Part shown: piece after piece, positions 54,174 through 64,000 of the stretch
Layout of the letters: the number at the start of each line of letters is the position of its first letter
Position numbering within the stretch: position 1 is the first letter of the stretch
Assembly (NCBI GenBank): GCA_003755025.1
Contig: RJVL01000006.1
Span: 62,001 to 126,000, forward strand
DNA length: 64,000 nucleotides
Source: Diaphorobacter nitroreducens
GTDB lineage: Bacteria > Pseudomonadota > Gammaproteobacteria > Burkholderiales > Burkholderiaceae_C
Reading direction: 5' to 3'
Notes under the pieces: generated by a model
What the model was told of the DNA's origin: nothing
What the model saw: only the letters and a program-made list of their open reading frames with translations
The model's database searches: none
Translations under genes and position numbers: made by a program

Positions 54174-55061
54174 ATGAACGACGCGCTGTCCCCAAACCCG
54201 ACGACTCCACCGGCCGGCGCCGCTGCGCCGGCTTCTGCTTCCGTGCCCTCCGCCACACCCGCCAACGCACGCATCATCGCCATCACCAGCGGCAAGGGCG
54301 GCGTGGGCAAGACCTTCGTGTCCGCCAACCTGGCGGCCGCCCTCACCCGCCGCGGGCACCGCGTGCTGGTGCTGGATGCCGACCTGGGCCTGGCCAACCT
54401 GGACGTGGTGCTGAACCTGCACCCCAAGGTCACGCTGCACGACGTCTTTACCGGCAAGGCCCAATTGGAAGACGCCGTGATCAAGGCACCCGGCGGCTTT
54501 TCGGTCCTGCTGGCCGGCTCCGGCATGGTCGAGTACTCGCGCCTCACGCCCGAGGTGCGCAACGAATTCCTCAACGTCATCCACACGCTGGCACCCCGCT
54601 TTGACGTGGTGCTGCTGGACACCGGCGCGGGCATCTCGGACGTGGTGCTGTTTTCCGTCTCGCTGGCGCACGAGGTGCTCATCGTCGCGACGCCCGAGCC
54701 CACGTCGCTCACCGACGCCTACGCCGCCATCAAGGTGCTGGCCACCCAGCAAAAGCGCCAGCACGTGCGCATGGTGGTGAACCAGGCCGCACGTCCGGGG
54801 GACGGACGCGCCATCACCGGGCAGTTGCAGCAGGTGCTGGACCGCTTCGTGACCACCGACACCGGCCGCCCCATGCGGCTGATCCACGTGGGGGACATTC
54901 CCGCCGACACCTCGGTGCGCGACGCCGTGATGCGCCGCCAGTTACTGATGCTGCAGATGCCCGGCTGCCCGGCCGCGCTGGCCGTGGCCCAGTTGGCGAA
55001 CAAGGTGGAGTCCACGATGCTCACGCCATCCCCCGAAGGACCGGGCGCAAATCGCTCCTGA
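54174..55061 (+). CDS. MinD/FlhG-like P-loop ATPase
   Basis: 295 residues, deviant Walker A GKGGVGKT (40-47) with the signature lysine, DADLGLANLD (Walker A' region), and DTGAGISDVVLF (Walker B region). After a Pro/Ala-rich N-terminus (1-30), the layout fits the FlhG/YlxH branch that controls flagellum number, or a MinD-like positioner. No membrane-targeting C-terminal helix of MinD type is obvious. It follows the GGDEF gene by 10 bp, so the pair is likely one transcript. No flagellar genes are in the window. Confidence 0.88.
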   Translation: MNDALSPNPTTPPAGAAAPASASVPSATPANARIIAITSGKGGVGKTFVSANLAAALTRRGHRVLVLDADLGLANLDVVLNLHPKVTLHDVFTGKAQLEDAVIKAPGGFSVLLAGSGMVEYSRLTPEVRNEFLNVIHTLAPRFDVVLLDTGAGISDVVLFSVSLAHEVLIVATPEPTSLTDAYAAIKVLATQQKRQHVRMVVNQAARPGDGRAITGQLQQVLDRFVTTDTGRPMRLIHVGDIPADTSVRDAVMRRQLLMLQMPGCPAALAVAQLANKVESTMLTPSPEGPGANRS

Positions 55062-55112
55062 AAAAATAGCTGCTAGCGCTTGCCCAACAAGCGTTACAGC
55101 CACTTTTGCCTT
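55060..55112 (+). repeat. Palindromic repeat-family copy
   Basis: gaaaaaatagctgctagcgc, ttgcccaacaagcgttacag, ccacttttgcc. A near full-length match that starts at the stop codon of the MinD-like gene and runs toward the convergent pirin gene. Confidence 0.8.
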
Positions 55113-55119
55113 CAATAAC

Positions 55120-56025
55120 TTACCCCAGAAACCTCCGCGGCGGCAGGGGAATGCGTTCGCTCTCGCCCGGGATGTGGCCCATGGCGTCGCGATCCCAGTC
55201 ATCGGCGGCTTGCACGATGCGCTCCTTGCGGCTGGAAACGAAGTTCCACCAGATGTGGCGCGGGCCGTCCAGGGCGGCGCCGCCGATCACCACACACCGC
55301 GCCCCCGCCTTACCCGCGCGCACGCTGGTGGAGCGGCCGGGCTCCAGCAGCGCCAGCGTCTGCGCGGGCAACGCCTCGGCGTCCAGCCACAGCCCCTCGC
55401 TCACGGTGTAGAGCGCCATCTCGTCGGCCTGCGCGGGCAGGTCCAGCGCAGAACCCGGCTCCAGCTGCACATCCAGCAGCAGCGTGGGCGCAAACGTGGC
55501 CACGGGCGACTGGCAGCCGAAGGCCGCGCCAATCAGCACCCGCACCGCTGCGCCGCCATGCTGGTAGGCCGGGATCTGGTCCGCAGGGGTATGGGCGAAA
55601 TGCGGCGCCGCTTCCTCATGCGCCTGCGGCAGCGCCGCCCAGAGCTGGATGCCGTGGTTCACATAAGTGCTGTGCGCCAGCGCGGGCGGGCGCCGCTCGG
55701 AATGCACGATGCCGCGCCCCGCCGTCATCCAGTTGATGGCGCCGGGCTCGATCTGCTGCAGCGAACCCAAACTGTCGCGGTGCAGGATCGCGCCCTCGAA
55801 CAGGTAGGTGACCGTGGCCAGCCCGATGTGCGGGTGGGGCCGTACGTCATAGGCGGATGCAGGCGCCACCGTCGCGGGGCCGAAGTGGTCGAAGAACACG
55901 AAGGGCCCCACCGACCGGCGCTGCAGCGCCGGCAGCAGGCGGCGCACGGTGAAGCCGCCGCCCAGGTCCTTGAAGTGCCCGCTCAGGCGCAGAGGGCCCT
56001 GCGCAGGAATGGCGTCGGCGCTCAT
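55120..56025 (-). CDS. Pirin-family protein
   Basis: 301-residue two-cupin protein. RPHPHIGLATVTYLFEGAIL contains two of the metal-binding His, and HSERRPP with the next residues gives further ligands (His, Glu); the second cupin begins about residue 170. YhhW-type pirins can act as quercetin dioxygenases, but roles differ. The ATG at 56025 overlaps the osmC stop (ATGA at 56022-56025), so the two are coupled; the frame extends to 56088 without homology. Confidence 0.93.
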   Translation of the reverse strand: MSADAIPAQGPLRLSGHFKDLGGGFTVRRLLPALQRRSVGPFVFFDHFGPATVAPASAYDVRPHPHIGLATVTYLFEGAILHRDSLGSLQQIEPGAINWMTAGRGIVHSERRPPALAHSTYVNHGIQLWAALPQAHEEAAPHFAHTPADQIPAYQHGGAAVRVLIGAAFGCQSPVATFAPTLLLDVQLEPGSALDLPAQADEMALYTVSEGLWLDAEALPAQTLALLEPGRSTSVRAGKAGARCVVIGGAALDGPRHIWWNFVSSRKERIVQAADDWDRDAMGHIPGESERIPLPPRRFLG

Positions 56026-56426
56026 GCGCGCTCCACCACGGTGGTGATCTCGGTGGTCACCTGGGTCATGAGCTTGTGCACGGGGCATTTGCCGATCGCG
56101 GCCTGCAGCTCGGCGATCTGCGCATCGCTCAAGTCGCCCTGCACTTGCAGCCGTGTGGCCAGGCGATAGGTACCGCTGCGCTCCTGCGAGGCATCACGCT
56201 CCACCACGGTGCGCACGTCCTGCACGTCCCAGCCCTTGCGCCGCGCGTACCACAGCAGCGTGAGCGCCTTGCAGCCGCCCAGCGCGGCGTCGTACAGGTC
56301 GTGCGGGTTGGGGCCGGTGTCGTCGCCGCCTTCGGCGGCCGTGCCGTCCACCACCCATTCGTGGCTGCGGATGGCGAGGCGCTGGGCCATGGGGGTGCCC
56401 TCGATGCGCTGCAACTGGATGGTCAT
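56022..56426 (-). CDS. OsmC-family peroxiredoxin-like protein
   Basis: 134 residues. The two redox cysteines are in LGGCKALTLLWYARR and GKCPVHKLM, as in OsmC/Ohr-type thiol peroxidases of the YhfA branch. Probable role in organic peroxide or osmotic stress defence. The ATG at 56426 follows GGAGAGCC on the minus strand. The pirin gene overlaps its stop by four bases. Confidence 0.92.
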   Translation of the reverse strand: MTIQLQRIEGTPMAQRLAIRSHEWVVDGTAAEGGDDTGPNPHDLYDAALGGCKALTLLWYARRKGWDVQDVRTVVERDASQERSGTYRLATRLQVQGDLSDAQIAELQAAIGKCPVHKLMTQVTTEITTVVERA

Positions 56427-56507
56427 GGACGGCTCTCCTTCAGGGTTGTCCGTGCCACTGTAATGCGACAGGCGTGACAAGCACCGCGGCGTGCGCCCGC
56501 CCGGTGT

Positions 56508-59018
56508 CTAGGGGCGCAGCTGCAACTGGTGCACGTAGCGGCGCGGCTGGCGCTGCAGGGGGCGGTAGCCGCCGCCGGCCCAGGCCTGGGCCATGTCGGC
56601 GTAGCGCGGCGAGAACACCAGCCCGCTCTGACCCGTCTGGTAAATGAACAGCGAACGCTCCGGGTCTTGCAGGTCGTACAGCGCGCGCAGCGAGGGCGCG
56701 TGCCGGCTGGCGAAGGGCTCCACGGGCTGCGCAGCGTTGTACTGGCCCACGTTGACGCTGTACGCATCCCCCCCCGAGGGCACGCCCACGTTGAACCAGC
56801 GCGACAGCACGGGCACGCTGCCCAGCGGCTTGTGCACGGAAAGCGCCGGATGCGCCGCGCCCCACGCCCAGCGCTCGGGCTGGTTGCCATAGCGCGCGGC
56901 CAGGCGCTGCACGGTACGCTCCAGCGCCGCGCCGGCATGGGCGGCGCAGCCGTGGGGCGGGCACCACCAGGTGTCGCCGCGCTCCAGCATGCCTTCCAGG
57001 CCCGCACGGAAGTCCCGCCGGCCGTAGGTAGCGGCAAAGCGCTCCTCACCCACGCGGGGCACGACCAGTGCGCGCGTGAGCTCGTCGGCCCACACCGACA
57101 GGATGAGCGGCGCCGCGCGGTCGGCACGCATGTCGCCGTCAAAGCCGCGCAGTAGCGCCTGGGCCTGCCGCGCCAGCGGCTGCGAGACCGGAGCCGCCAG
57201 CAGATAGGGCAGCAGGCGCAGCGCGGCGGGGGACACCGTGTCGCCCTGCAGCGCGCGCAGGGACGGCAGGTCGTGCAGGCGCTGTGCCTCCAGCTGCTGC
57301 TCTATGCGCTGGTAGCGGTAGGGCAAGGCCCAGTCTTGCGTCAGGAAGTGCGGATAGCCCGGCGCCGTGATGCGCTGGTTGGCCGTGGCGATCCAGCCGC
57401 GCGCGCCGCCGTCGTCCTGCGGCGTCTGCGCCAGGGGCAGCCAGCCCTGCCAGTCGTAGCGCGCCTCCCAGCCCGGCGCGGGGGCCACGCCGCGCAGGTC
57501 GTTGTCGGCCGCACGCAGGGGCACGCGCCCAAAGGCCTGGAAGCGGATCGCGCCATGCACGTCCGCCGCCACCACGCTCTGCATGGGCGAGTGGTAGTGC
57601 GCCATGCCTGCGAAGAGTTCCTCCACCGAGCGCGCCTGGTTGCTCAGCAGGCCCGCCAGCACGGTGTGGTTGTCGGCATCCAGTGCGCTCCAGCGCAGCG
57701 CGATCACATGCCGGCGCAGGTCCAGCACGCTGCCGTGCAGCGCGGGCTGCGCATCGCTGATCACCGGCCCATGGCGCGTGCTGCGCACAGTGTGGCGCAC
57801 GTCGGGGCGGCCCTTCACGCGGATCACGTGCTCGCGCTGCTCGAAGCCCTGCCAGCCCTCGGGCGTGCGGTAGCGCGTGGGGTCGTCGGGGTGGATGGCC
57901 TCGATGTACAGGTCCTGCACATCGGGCGCGGTGTTGGTGAAGCCCCAGGCCACCTCGGCCGTGCGGCCCAGCACCACGAAGGGCAGGCCCGGCAAAGTGG
58001 CGCCGATCACGTCAATGGCCGCGACGGGCGTGCCGTCGGACGCCCTACCCTGCGGCGCCTTCAGGTGCGCGAAGTACCACAGCGCCGGCGCGCCCAGGCC
58101 CAGGTGCGGGTCGTTGGCTAGCAGCGGCCGGCCGCTGGCCGTGCGCGTGCCGTCCAGCACCCAGTTGTTGCTGCCGCGCCCGCCGGGCGTGCCCAGTCCC
58201 GCCACGAAGTCCTGCGACCAGGCCTGCAGCGCGTGCGCCGCGCCTGCGCCTGCGGACTCGGCATCGGCCTGCGGGGCCGGTGCAGCCGCCTGCGGCGCGC
58301 GGTACACGCCCAGCGACCGGTACAGCGCCTGCAGGTCCACCGCCGTCGCGGGCGCCTCGCCAGGATAGGGCGGCATGAGCTGCCACAGCCGCTCGGTGGG
58401 CAGCGTGGCCGCCAGCGACAGGCGCGCGAACTCGTTGCCCCAGTTGCCGCCCAGGTCCAGCGCCATCATCAGCGCCCAGGCCACACTGTCCTCAGGCGCC
58501 CAGGCCACACCCTGCGCACCGCCGGACCGCGCACCCAGCAGCAAAAACTCCGGCGGCAGCGCCTGGGTCCGCGCCGCGTGGAAGGACTGGATGCCCCGGC
58601 TGTAGCCCTGCAGCGCCTCGCGCGCGAACGCGGGCAGCGCGGCGTACTGGCGGCGCGCCGCACCCATGATGTCCAGCGTGCGCATGAGCTTGTCGGTGTC
58701 CAGCGTGGCGGGGCCGAGGATCTCGGACAGCTCGCCGTGCATCAGCCGGCGGTTGAACTCCAGTTGCCAGGTGCGCTCCTGCGCATGCACGTAGCCCATG
58801 GCGAACCACGCGTCCCAGGGGGTCTGCGCCTCGATGTGCGTCACGTCGGCTTCGTCGCGGCGCACCGCCACGGCGTGCTGCAGCCCGGCGGCGCGCAGTG
58901 TCCCGTCCAGTTGCGGGAAGCTGCGCAGCGCATACACCGCGGCCACGCTGCCGGCCAGCAGCAGCGCTGCCACCAGCGCCACCACGGCGCCCGCGCCGAT
59001 GCGTTGCAATCTGCCCAT
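56508..59018 (-). CDS. Penicillin acylase-family N-terminal nucleophile hydrolase
   Basis: 836 residues. A membrane anchor or uncleaved signal (about 9-30) is followed by the alpha part; autocleavage before Ser283 in RGSNNWVLDG would release the beta chain with that Ser as nucleophile. Conserved HNAV-like and beta-chain elements, such as ATANQRI and HGPVISD, are present. Family members cleave penicillin, cephalosporin, acyl-homoserine lactones or aculeacin; the substrate is unknown. The ATG at 59018 has GGGGGAGG upstream. The frame extends to 59072, but those codons derive from a repeat copy. Confidence 0.9.
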   Translation of the reverse strand: MGRLQRIGAGAVVALVAALLLAGSVAAVYALRSFPQLDGTLRAAGLQHAVAVRRDEADVTHIEAQTPWDAWFAMGYVHAQERTWQLEFNRRLMHGELSEILGPATLDTDKLMRTLDIMGAARRQYAALPAFAREALQGYSRGIQSFHAARTQALPPEFLLLGARSGGAQGVAWAPEDSVAWALMMALDLGGNWGNEFARLSLAATLPTERLWQLMPPYPGEAPATAVDLQALYRSLGVYRAPQAAAPAPQADAESAGAGAAHALQAWSQDFVAGLGTPGGRGSNNWVLDGTRTASGRPLLANDPHLGLGAPALWYFAHLKAPQGRASDGTPVAAIDVIGATLPGLPFVVLGRTAEVAWGFTNTAPDVQDLYIEAIHPDDPTRYRTPEGWQGFEQREHVIRVKGRPDVRHTVRSTRHGPVISDAQPALHGSVLDLRRHVIALRWSALDADNHTVLAGLLSNQARSVEELFAGMAHYHSPMQSVVAADVHGAIRFQAFGRVPLRAADNDLRGVAPAPGWEARYDWQGWLPLAQTPQDDGGARGWIATANQRITAPGYPHFLTQDWALPYRYQRIEQQLEAQRLHDLPSLRALQGDTVSPAALRLLPYLLAAPVSQPLARQAQALLRGFDGDMRADRAAPLILSVWADELTRALVVPRVGEERFAATYGRRDFRAGLEGMLERGDTWWCPPHGCAAHAGAALERTVQRLAARYGNQPERWAWGAAHPALSVHKPLGSVPVLSRWFNVGVPSGGDAYSVNVGQYNAAQPVEPFASRHAPSLRALYDLQDPERSLFIYQTGQSGLVFSPRYADMAQAWAGGGYRPLQRQPRRYVHQLQLRP

Positions 59019-59057
59019 GCCGCCTCCCCCGCCGTCGCGGAGTTTCAAGCCAAAACC

Positions 59058-59103
59058 TGCCATCGCGCCCACCCTTCAAGCGCCGGCAGCTCTTAAATCA
59101 ATA
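59058..59103 (-). repeat. Palindromic repeat-family copy at the acylase 5-prime end
   Basis: Read leftward: TTAAGAGCTGCCGGCGCTTG, then AAGGGTGGGCGCGATGGC and AGGTTTTGGCTTGAAACT. The last part matches the TTTGGCTTGAAAT end of the copy at 38408. Codons for MAGFGLKL of the extended acylase frame come from this end, which argues against that start. Confidence 0.75.
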
Positions 59104-59108
59104 GCATC

Positions 59109-61226
<2,118 letters not shown>

Positions 61227-61463
61227 TCAATCTTCGGGCAGGGTGCGTGGCTGCTGCATCAGTGCGTCCATCTGCTGCTTCACCTGCTGCTGCACCTGCT
61301 GGCTTTGCGCGCGCACCGTGGAGGCGGCGCCCTCCGCCGGCGCCGGCAGCCCCTGCACGGCGGGCGGCACGGCGACGCGCGTGGCGCCCATCTGCTTCTT
61401 GACCAGTACGGCCACGAGGGCCAGGGCCAGCAGCAGCCCGATCAGTCCGAATCCTGTACGCAC
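61227..61463 (-). CDS. Small membrane-anchored protein
   Basis: 78 residues: one N-terminal membrane helix (about 5-22, GLIGLLLALALVAVLVKKQM), a Pro/Ala linker and a Gln/Val-rich amphipathic helix (about 52-72, QSQQVQQQVKQQMDALMQQ) likely to coil with a partner. No known family recognised. The start is a GTG at 61463 with GGAGGG upstream; no ATG fits. It begins 28 bp after the gltS stop on the same strand and may be co-transcribed with it. Confidence 0.75.
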   Translation of the reverse strand: MRTGFGLIGLLLALALVAVLVKKQMGATRVAVPPAVQGLPAPAEGAASTVRAQSQQVQQQVKQQMDALMQQPRTLPED

Positions 61464-61491
61464 CGCCTGCCCTCCGCGCCGTGGTGGGCGC

Positions 61492-62706
61492 TTAGCCGAA
61501 CACGTTGATGAAGACCTGGATGGCCACGGCATTGACCAGGTCGATGAAGAACGCGCCCACCATGGGCACGATCAGGAAAGCCTTGTGCGACGCGCCGTAC
61601 TGGTTGGTAATGGCCTGCATGTTCGCCACCGCCGTGGGCGTGGCGCCCATGCCGAAGCCGCAATGCCCCGCACAGAGAACGGCCGCATCGTAGTTGCTTC
61701 CCATCAGGCGGAAGGTGACGAAGCCCGCGTAGGCCGCCATGACCAGCGTCTGCACGCCCAGGATGACGACCAGCGGACCCGCCAGCCCGGCCAGCTCCCA
61801 CAGCTTGAGTGACAGCAGCGCGATCGCCAGGTAGACGGACAGCCCGGTGTTGCCGAACACGTCGATGGCGCGGTCGAACACCTCGAAGTTGAAGACGTAG
61901 TCCAGCACGTTGCGGATCAGCACGCCCCCGCCCAGCGCCCACACGAAGGTGGGCAGTTGCAGCGCCGTGCCCTTCGTCAACTGGCTCATGAACTCGGCAA
62001 AGGCCAGGCAGCCGGCAAACAGGGCCATGGTCTCGATGGCCGCGTCCGCCGTGATCAGGCGTGTCTTGTGCGGGAACTCGAAGTTGGGCGTGCCCGCCTC
62101 CAGCGCGCCGGCATCGCCCGTGCCCTGCGGGTGCTTCAGCCCGTGGCGCTGGATCAGCCATTTGGCCAGCGGCCCGCCGATAAGCCCGCCGATGACCAGG
62201 CCGAAGGTGGCACAGGCAATGCCCAAGGTGATGGCGCCAGGGATGCCATGGTCGTTTTCCAGCACCGAGCCCCAGGCCCCGGCCGTGCCGTGCCCGCCCA
62301 CCAGAGTGATGGAGCCCGCGATCAGGCCGATCAGCGGGTCCAGCCCCAGCGCGGTGGCCAGCGCCACGCCCACGCTGTTCTGCACGCCGATGAACACCAC
62401 CACGACCAGCAGGAAGACGATCAGCCCCATGCCGCCCTCGCGCAGCTTGAGGAAGTTGGCGCTCAGCCCGATGGAGGAGAAGAACACCAGCATGAAGGCG
62501 GTCTGCAGGCCGGTGTCGAACGACGCACGCACATCGAACGCGGCGTTCAGCCCCCAGGAGATGAGCGCCGCCACCAGGCCGCCCGCCACGGGTTCCGGAA
62601 TGTTGAATTCGCGCAGCCAGCGGATGCGCTGCACGAGGAACTTGCCCACCAGCAGCACGATGGCCGCGAAGATCAGGGTGTAGTAGGTGCTGAACTGTAT
62701 ATCCAT
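61492..62706 (-). CDS. gltS: Sodium/glutamate symporter
   Basis: 404-residue ESS-family transporter taking up glutamate with sodium. Two homologous halves of about five helices each carry the GGHGTAGAWG motif (first re-entrant loop) and CGFGMGATPTAVANM (second loop), both diagnostic of GltS. The start MDIQFSTYYTLIFA at 62706 is the family N-terminus. The 205-bp gap before the rlhA-like gene is divergent. Confidence 0.95.
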   Translation of the reverse strand: MDIQFSTYYTLIFAAIVLLVGKFLVQRIRWLREFNIPEPVAGGLVAALISWGLNAAFDVRASFDTGLQTAFMLVFFSSIGLSANFLKLREGGMGLIVFLLVVVVFIGVQNSVGVALATALGLDPLIGLIAGSITLVGGHGTAGAWGSVLENDHGIPGAITLGIACATFGLVIGGLIGGPLAKWLIQRHGLKHPQGTGDAGALEAGTPNFEFPHKTRLITADAAIETMALFAGCLAFAEFMSQLTKGTALQLPTFVWALGGGVLIRNVLDYVFNFEVFDRAIDVFGNTGLSVYLAIALLSLKLWELAGLAGPLVVILGVQTLVMAAYAGFVTFRLMGSNYDAAVLCAGHCGFGMGATPTAVANMQAITNQYGASHKAFLIVPMVGAFFIDLVNAVAIQVFINVFG

Positions 62707-62911
62707 GTGATCTCAGAGTAAGAACCACGCCGGCGGACGCAACCCGGCCGTGCCGCTGGCGGTGGAAGCGGCAGGCGCACAAACCACACGCGCGCTAAGC
62801 GCCCTGTCCATGAACCATCCGGGAAAACCCGCAATTTTGCCAGACGCGTACCTGCCGCCGGGTACCCCCGCCCCGGCACGGCCGGGCGCAGACCGGGATA
62901 ATTCACGCCCT
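62707..62911. other. Divergent intergenic region, gltS / rlhA
   Basis: 205 bp, GC-rich, with no supportable gene. It should hold both promoters, but I see no convincing -35/-10 pair, repeat copy or T-run hairpin. Confidence 0.5.
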
Positions 62912-64000
62912 ATGTCCCACCTGCCCCACCAGCTCGAACTGCTCTCCCCCGCGCGCGACGCCGACATCGGCATTGAGGCCGTGAACCACGGCGCCGACGC
63001 CGTCTACATCGGCGGCCCCGCCTTTGGCGCGCGGGCCACGGCGGGCAACGACATCCGCGACCTGGAGCGACTCATCCAGCACGCGCACCGTTTCAACAGC
63101 CGCATCTTCATCACGCTGAACACCATTCTGCGCGACGACGAGCTGGAGGGTGCTCGCCAGATGGCCTGGCAGGTGTACGAGGCCGGCGCCGACGCGCTCA
63201 TCATCCAGGACATGGGCCTGCTGGAGCTGGACCTGCCGCCCATCCAGCTGCACGCCAGCACGCAGACCGATATCCGCACGCCCGAGAAGGCGCGCTTTCT
63301 GCAGGACGCAGGCCTGTCGCAGATCGTGATTGCGCGCGAGCTGGATCTGCAGCAGATCCAGGCCATTCGCGAAGCCACCGACCCCAGCCGCACCACCATT
63401 GAATTCTTCGTGCACGGCGCGCTGTGCGTGGCCTATTCGGGGCAGTGTTTCATCAGCCATGCCCACACCGGGCGCAGCGCCAACCGGGGCGACTGCAACC
63501 AGGCCTGCCGCCTGCCCTACGAGGTGCTGGACGGCGCCGGCCGCATCATCGCGCACGAGAAGCACGTGCTGTCGATGAAGGACAACAACCAAAGCGACAA
63601 CCTGCGCGCGCTGATCGACGCCGGCGTGCGCAGCTTCAAGATCGAGGGCCGCTACAAGGACATGGGTTACGTGAAGAACATCACCGCCCACTACCGCAAG
63701 CTGCTGGACGAAATCATCGAGGAGCGCGAGTTCACGGGCGAGCCGCTGACGCGCTCGTCCAGCGGCCGCACCACCTTCACGTTCGAGCCCGATCCCGACC
63801 AGAACTTCAACCGCGAGTTCACCGACTACTTCGTCAACGGCCGCAAGGAGGACATCGGCGCCTTCGACACCCCAAAGACACCGGGCCGCGCCATCGGCTG
63901 GGTGACGCAGATCGGCGACAACTGGTTCGAGCTGGAGGTGAGCGACAAAACCACCGAACTGCACAACGGCGACGGCCTGTGCTACTACGACCTGCAAAAG
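62912..64000 (+). CDS. rlhA: Peptidase U32-family 23S rRNA C2501 hydroxylase RlhA (partial, 3-prime end missing)
   Basis: The first 363 residues of an RlhA/YdcP homologue; the E. coli protein is about 650 residues, so the C-terminal part lies past the window edge. LELLSPARDADIGIEAVNHG, YIGGPAFGARATAGND and IQDMGLLELDLPPIQLHAST are typical of RlhA rather than the TrhP branch. FFVHGALCVAYSGQCFISHA, with the following RGDCNQACRLPY, holds the Fe-S-type cysteines. RlhA uses prephenate to hydroxylate C2501 of 23S rRNA. The ATG at 62912 is the family start. Confidence 0.93.
   Translation, partial: MSHLPHQLELLSPARDADIGIEAVNHGADAVYIGGPAFGARATAGNDIRDLERLIQHAHRFNSRIFITLNTILRDDELEGARQMAWQVYEAGADALIIQDMGLLELDLPPIQLHASTQTDIRTPEKARFLQDAGLSQIVIARELDLQQIQAIREATDPSRTTIEFFVHGALCVAYSGQCFISHAHTGRSANRGDCNQACRLPYEVLDGAGRIIAHEKHVLSMKDNNQSDNLRALIDAGVRSFKIEGRYKDMGYVKNITAHYRKLLDEIIEEREFTGEPLTRSSSGRTTFTFEPDPDQNFNREFTDYFVNGRKEDIGAFDTPKTPGRAIGWVTQIGDNWFELEVSDKTTELHNGDGLCYYDLQK

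Overview
This 64 kb window is GC-rich chromosomal DNA with dense coding on both strands and short intergenic gaps. Protein content and gene order (isc operon ending in fdx-dnaQ, riboswitch-controlled ribB, yqjD-yqjE-yqjK, Bug-type receptor, many VOC/OsmC/pirin proteins) and a recurrent short palindromic repeat point to a betaproteobacterium of the Comamonadaceae, Acidovorax-like. That placement is an inference from family resemblance; no 16S gene is present. No prophage, insertion sequence, integrase or CRISPR array is visible. The window starts in an intergenic terminator and ends inside an rlhA-like gene.

Layout: (1) 0-9 kb holds housekeeping genes: folD, prlC, a DUF4124/glutaredoxin-like exported protein, rpiA divergent from pyrD, the yqjDEK-like membrane-protein set, an FAD dehydrogenase and a histone-deacetylase-fold amidohydrolase. 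(2) 9-18 kb is read leftward: iscR-iscS-iscU-iscA-hscB-hscA-fdx-dnaQ, then two identical tRNA-Val(CAC) genes and a terminator; uvrB lies upstream. A good IscR-type operator overlaps the -10 of iscR, and an intrinsic-terminator-like hairpin sits just before hscB. (3) 18-27 kb: aminotransferase, ygiD, a cold-shock/DUF1294 fusion, ygiQ, yigZ, a pyridine nucleotide-disulfide oxidoreductase and a YjfB-like peptide. (4) 27-33 kb: a leftward set dsdA - Bug receptor - amidase - FAD amino-acid oxidase opposite a LysR gene, a plausible D-amino-acid/amide utilisation unit.

(5) 33-37 kb: a hipB-hipA pair with a palindromic operator, and a LysR gene divergent from an SbtA-like bicarbonate transporter with a perfect 14-bp LysR-type palindrome between them. 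(6) 37-45 kb: ankyrin protein, SMR pump, FAH-family hydrolase, two-part chromate transporter, ribB with an FMN riboswitch, a SIRT5-like sirtuin and TetR gene, and opposite TetR a stress-type operon (frameshifted DUF1428, two VOC proteins, an AHSA1 protein). (7) 45-56 kb: rlmB, sstT, an ABC ATPase divergent from a GDSL esterase, metC, BON lipoprotein, SulP transporter, then a diguanylate cyclase next to a MinD/FlhG-like ATPase. (8) 55-64 kb: pirin-osmC, a penicillin-acylase-family enzyme, ldcA with a His-rich N-terminus, a TadA fused to a degenerate alpha/beta hydrolase, gltS and a partial rlhA.

A palindromic repeat of about 45 bp recurs in roughly a dozen gaps and also lies in frame inside ygiQ, with weaker candidates in two other genes. 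I see no clearly new multi-gene system. The most unusual single items are the TadA-hydrolase fusion, the coding repeat in ygiQ, the pre-hscB hairpin and the SbtA/LysR pair.
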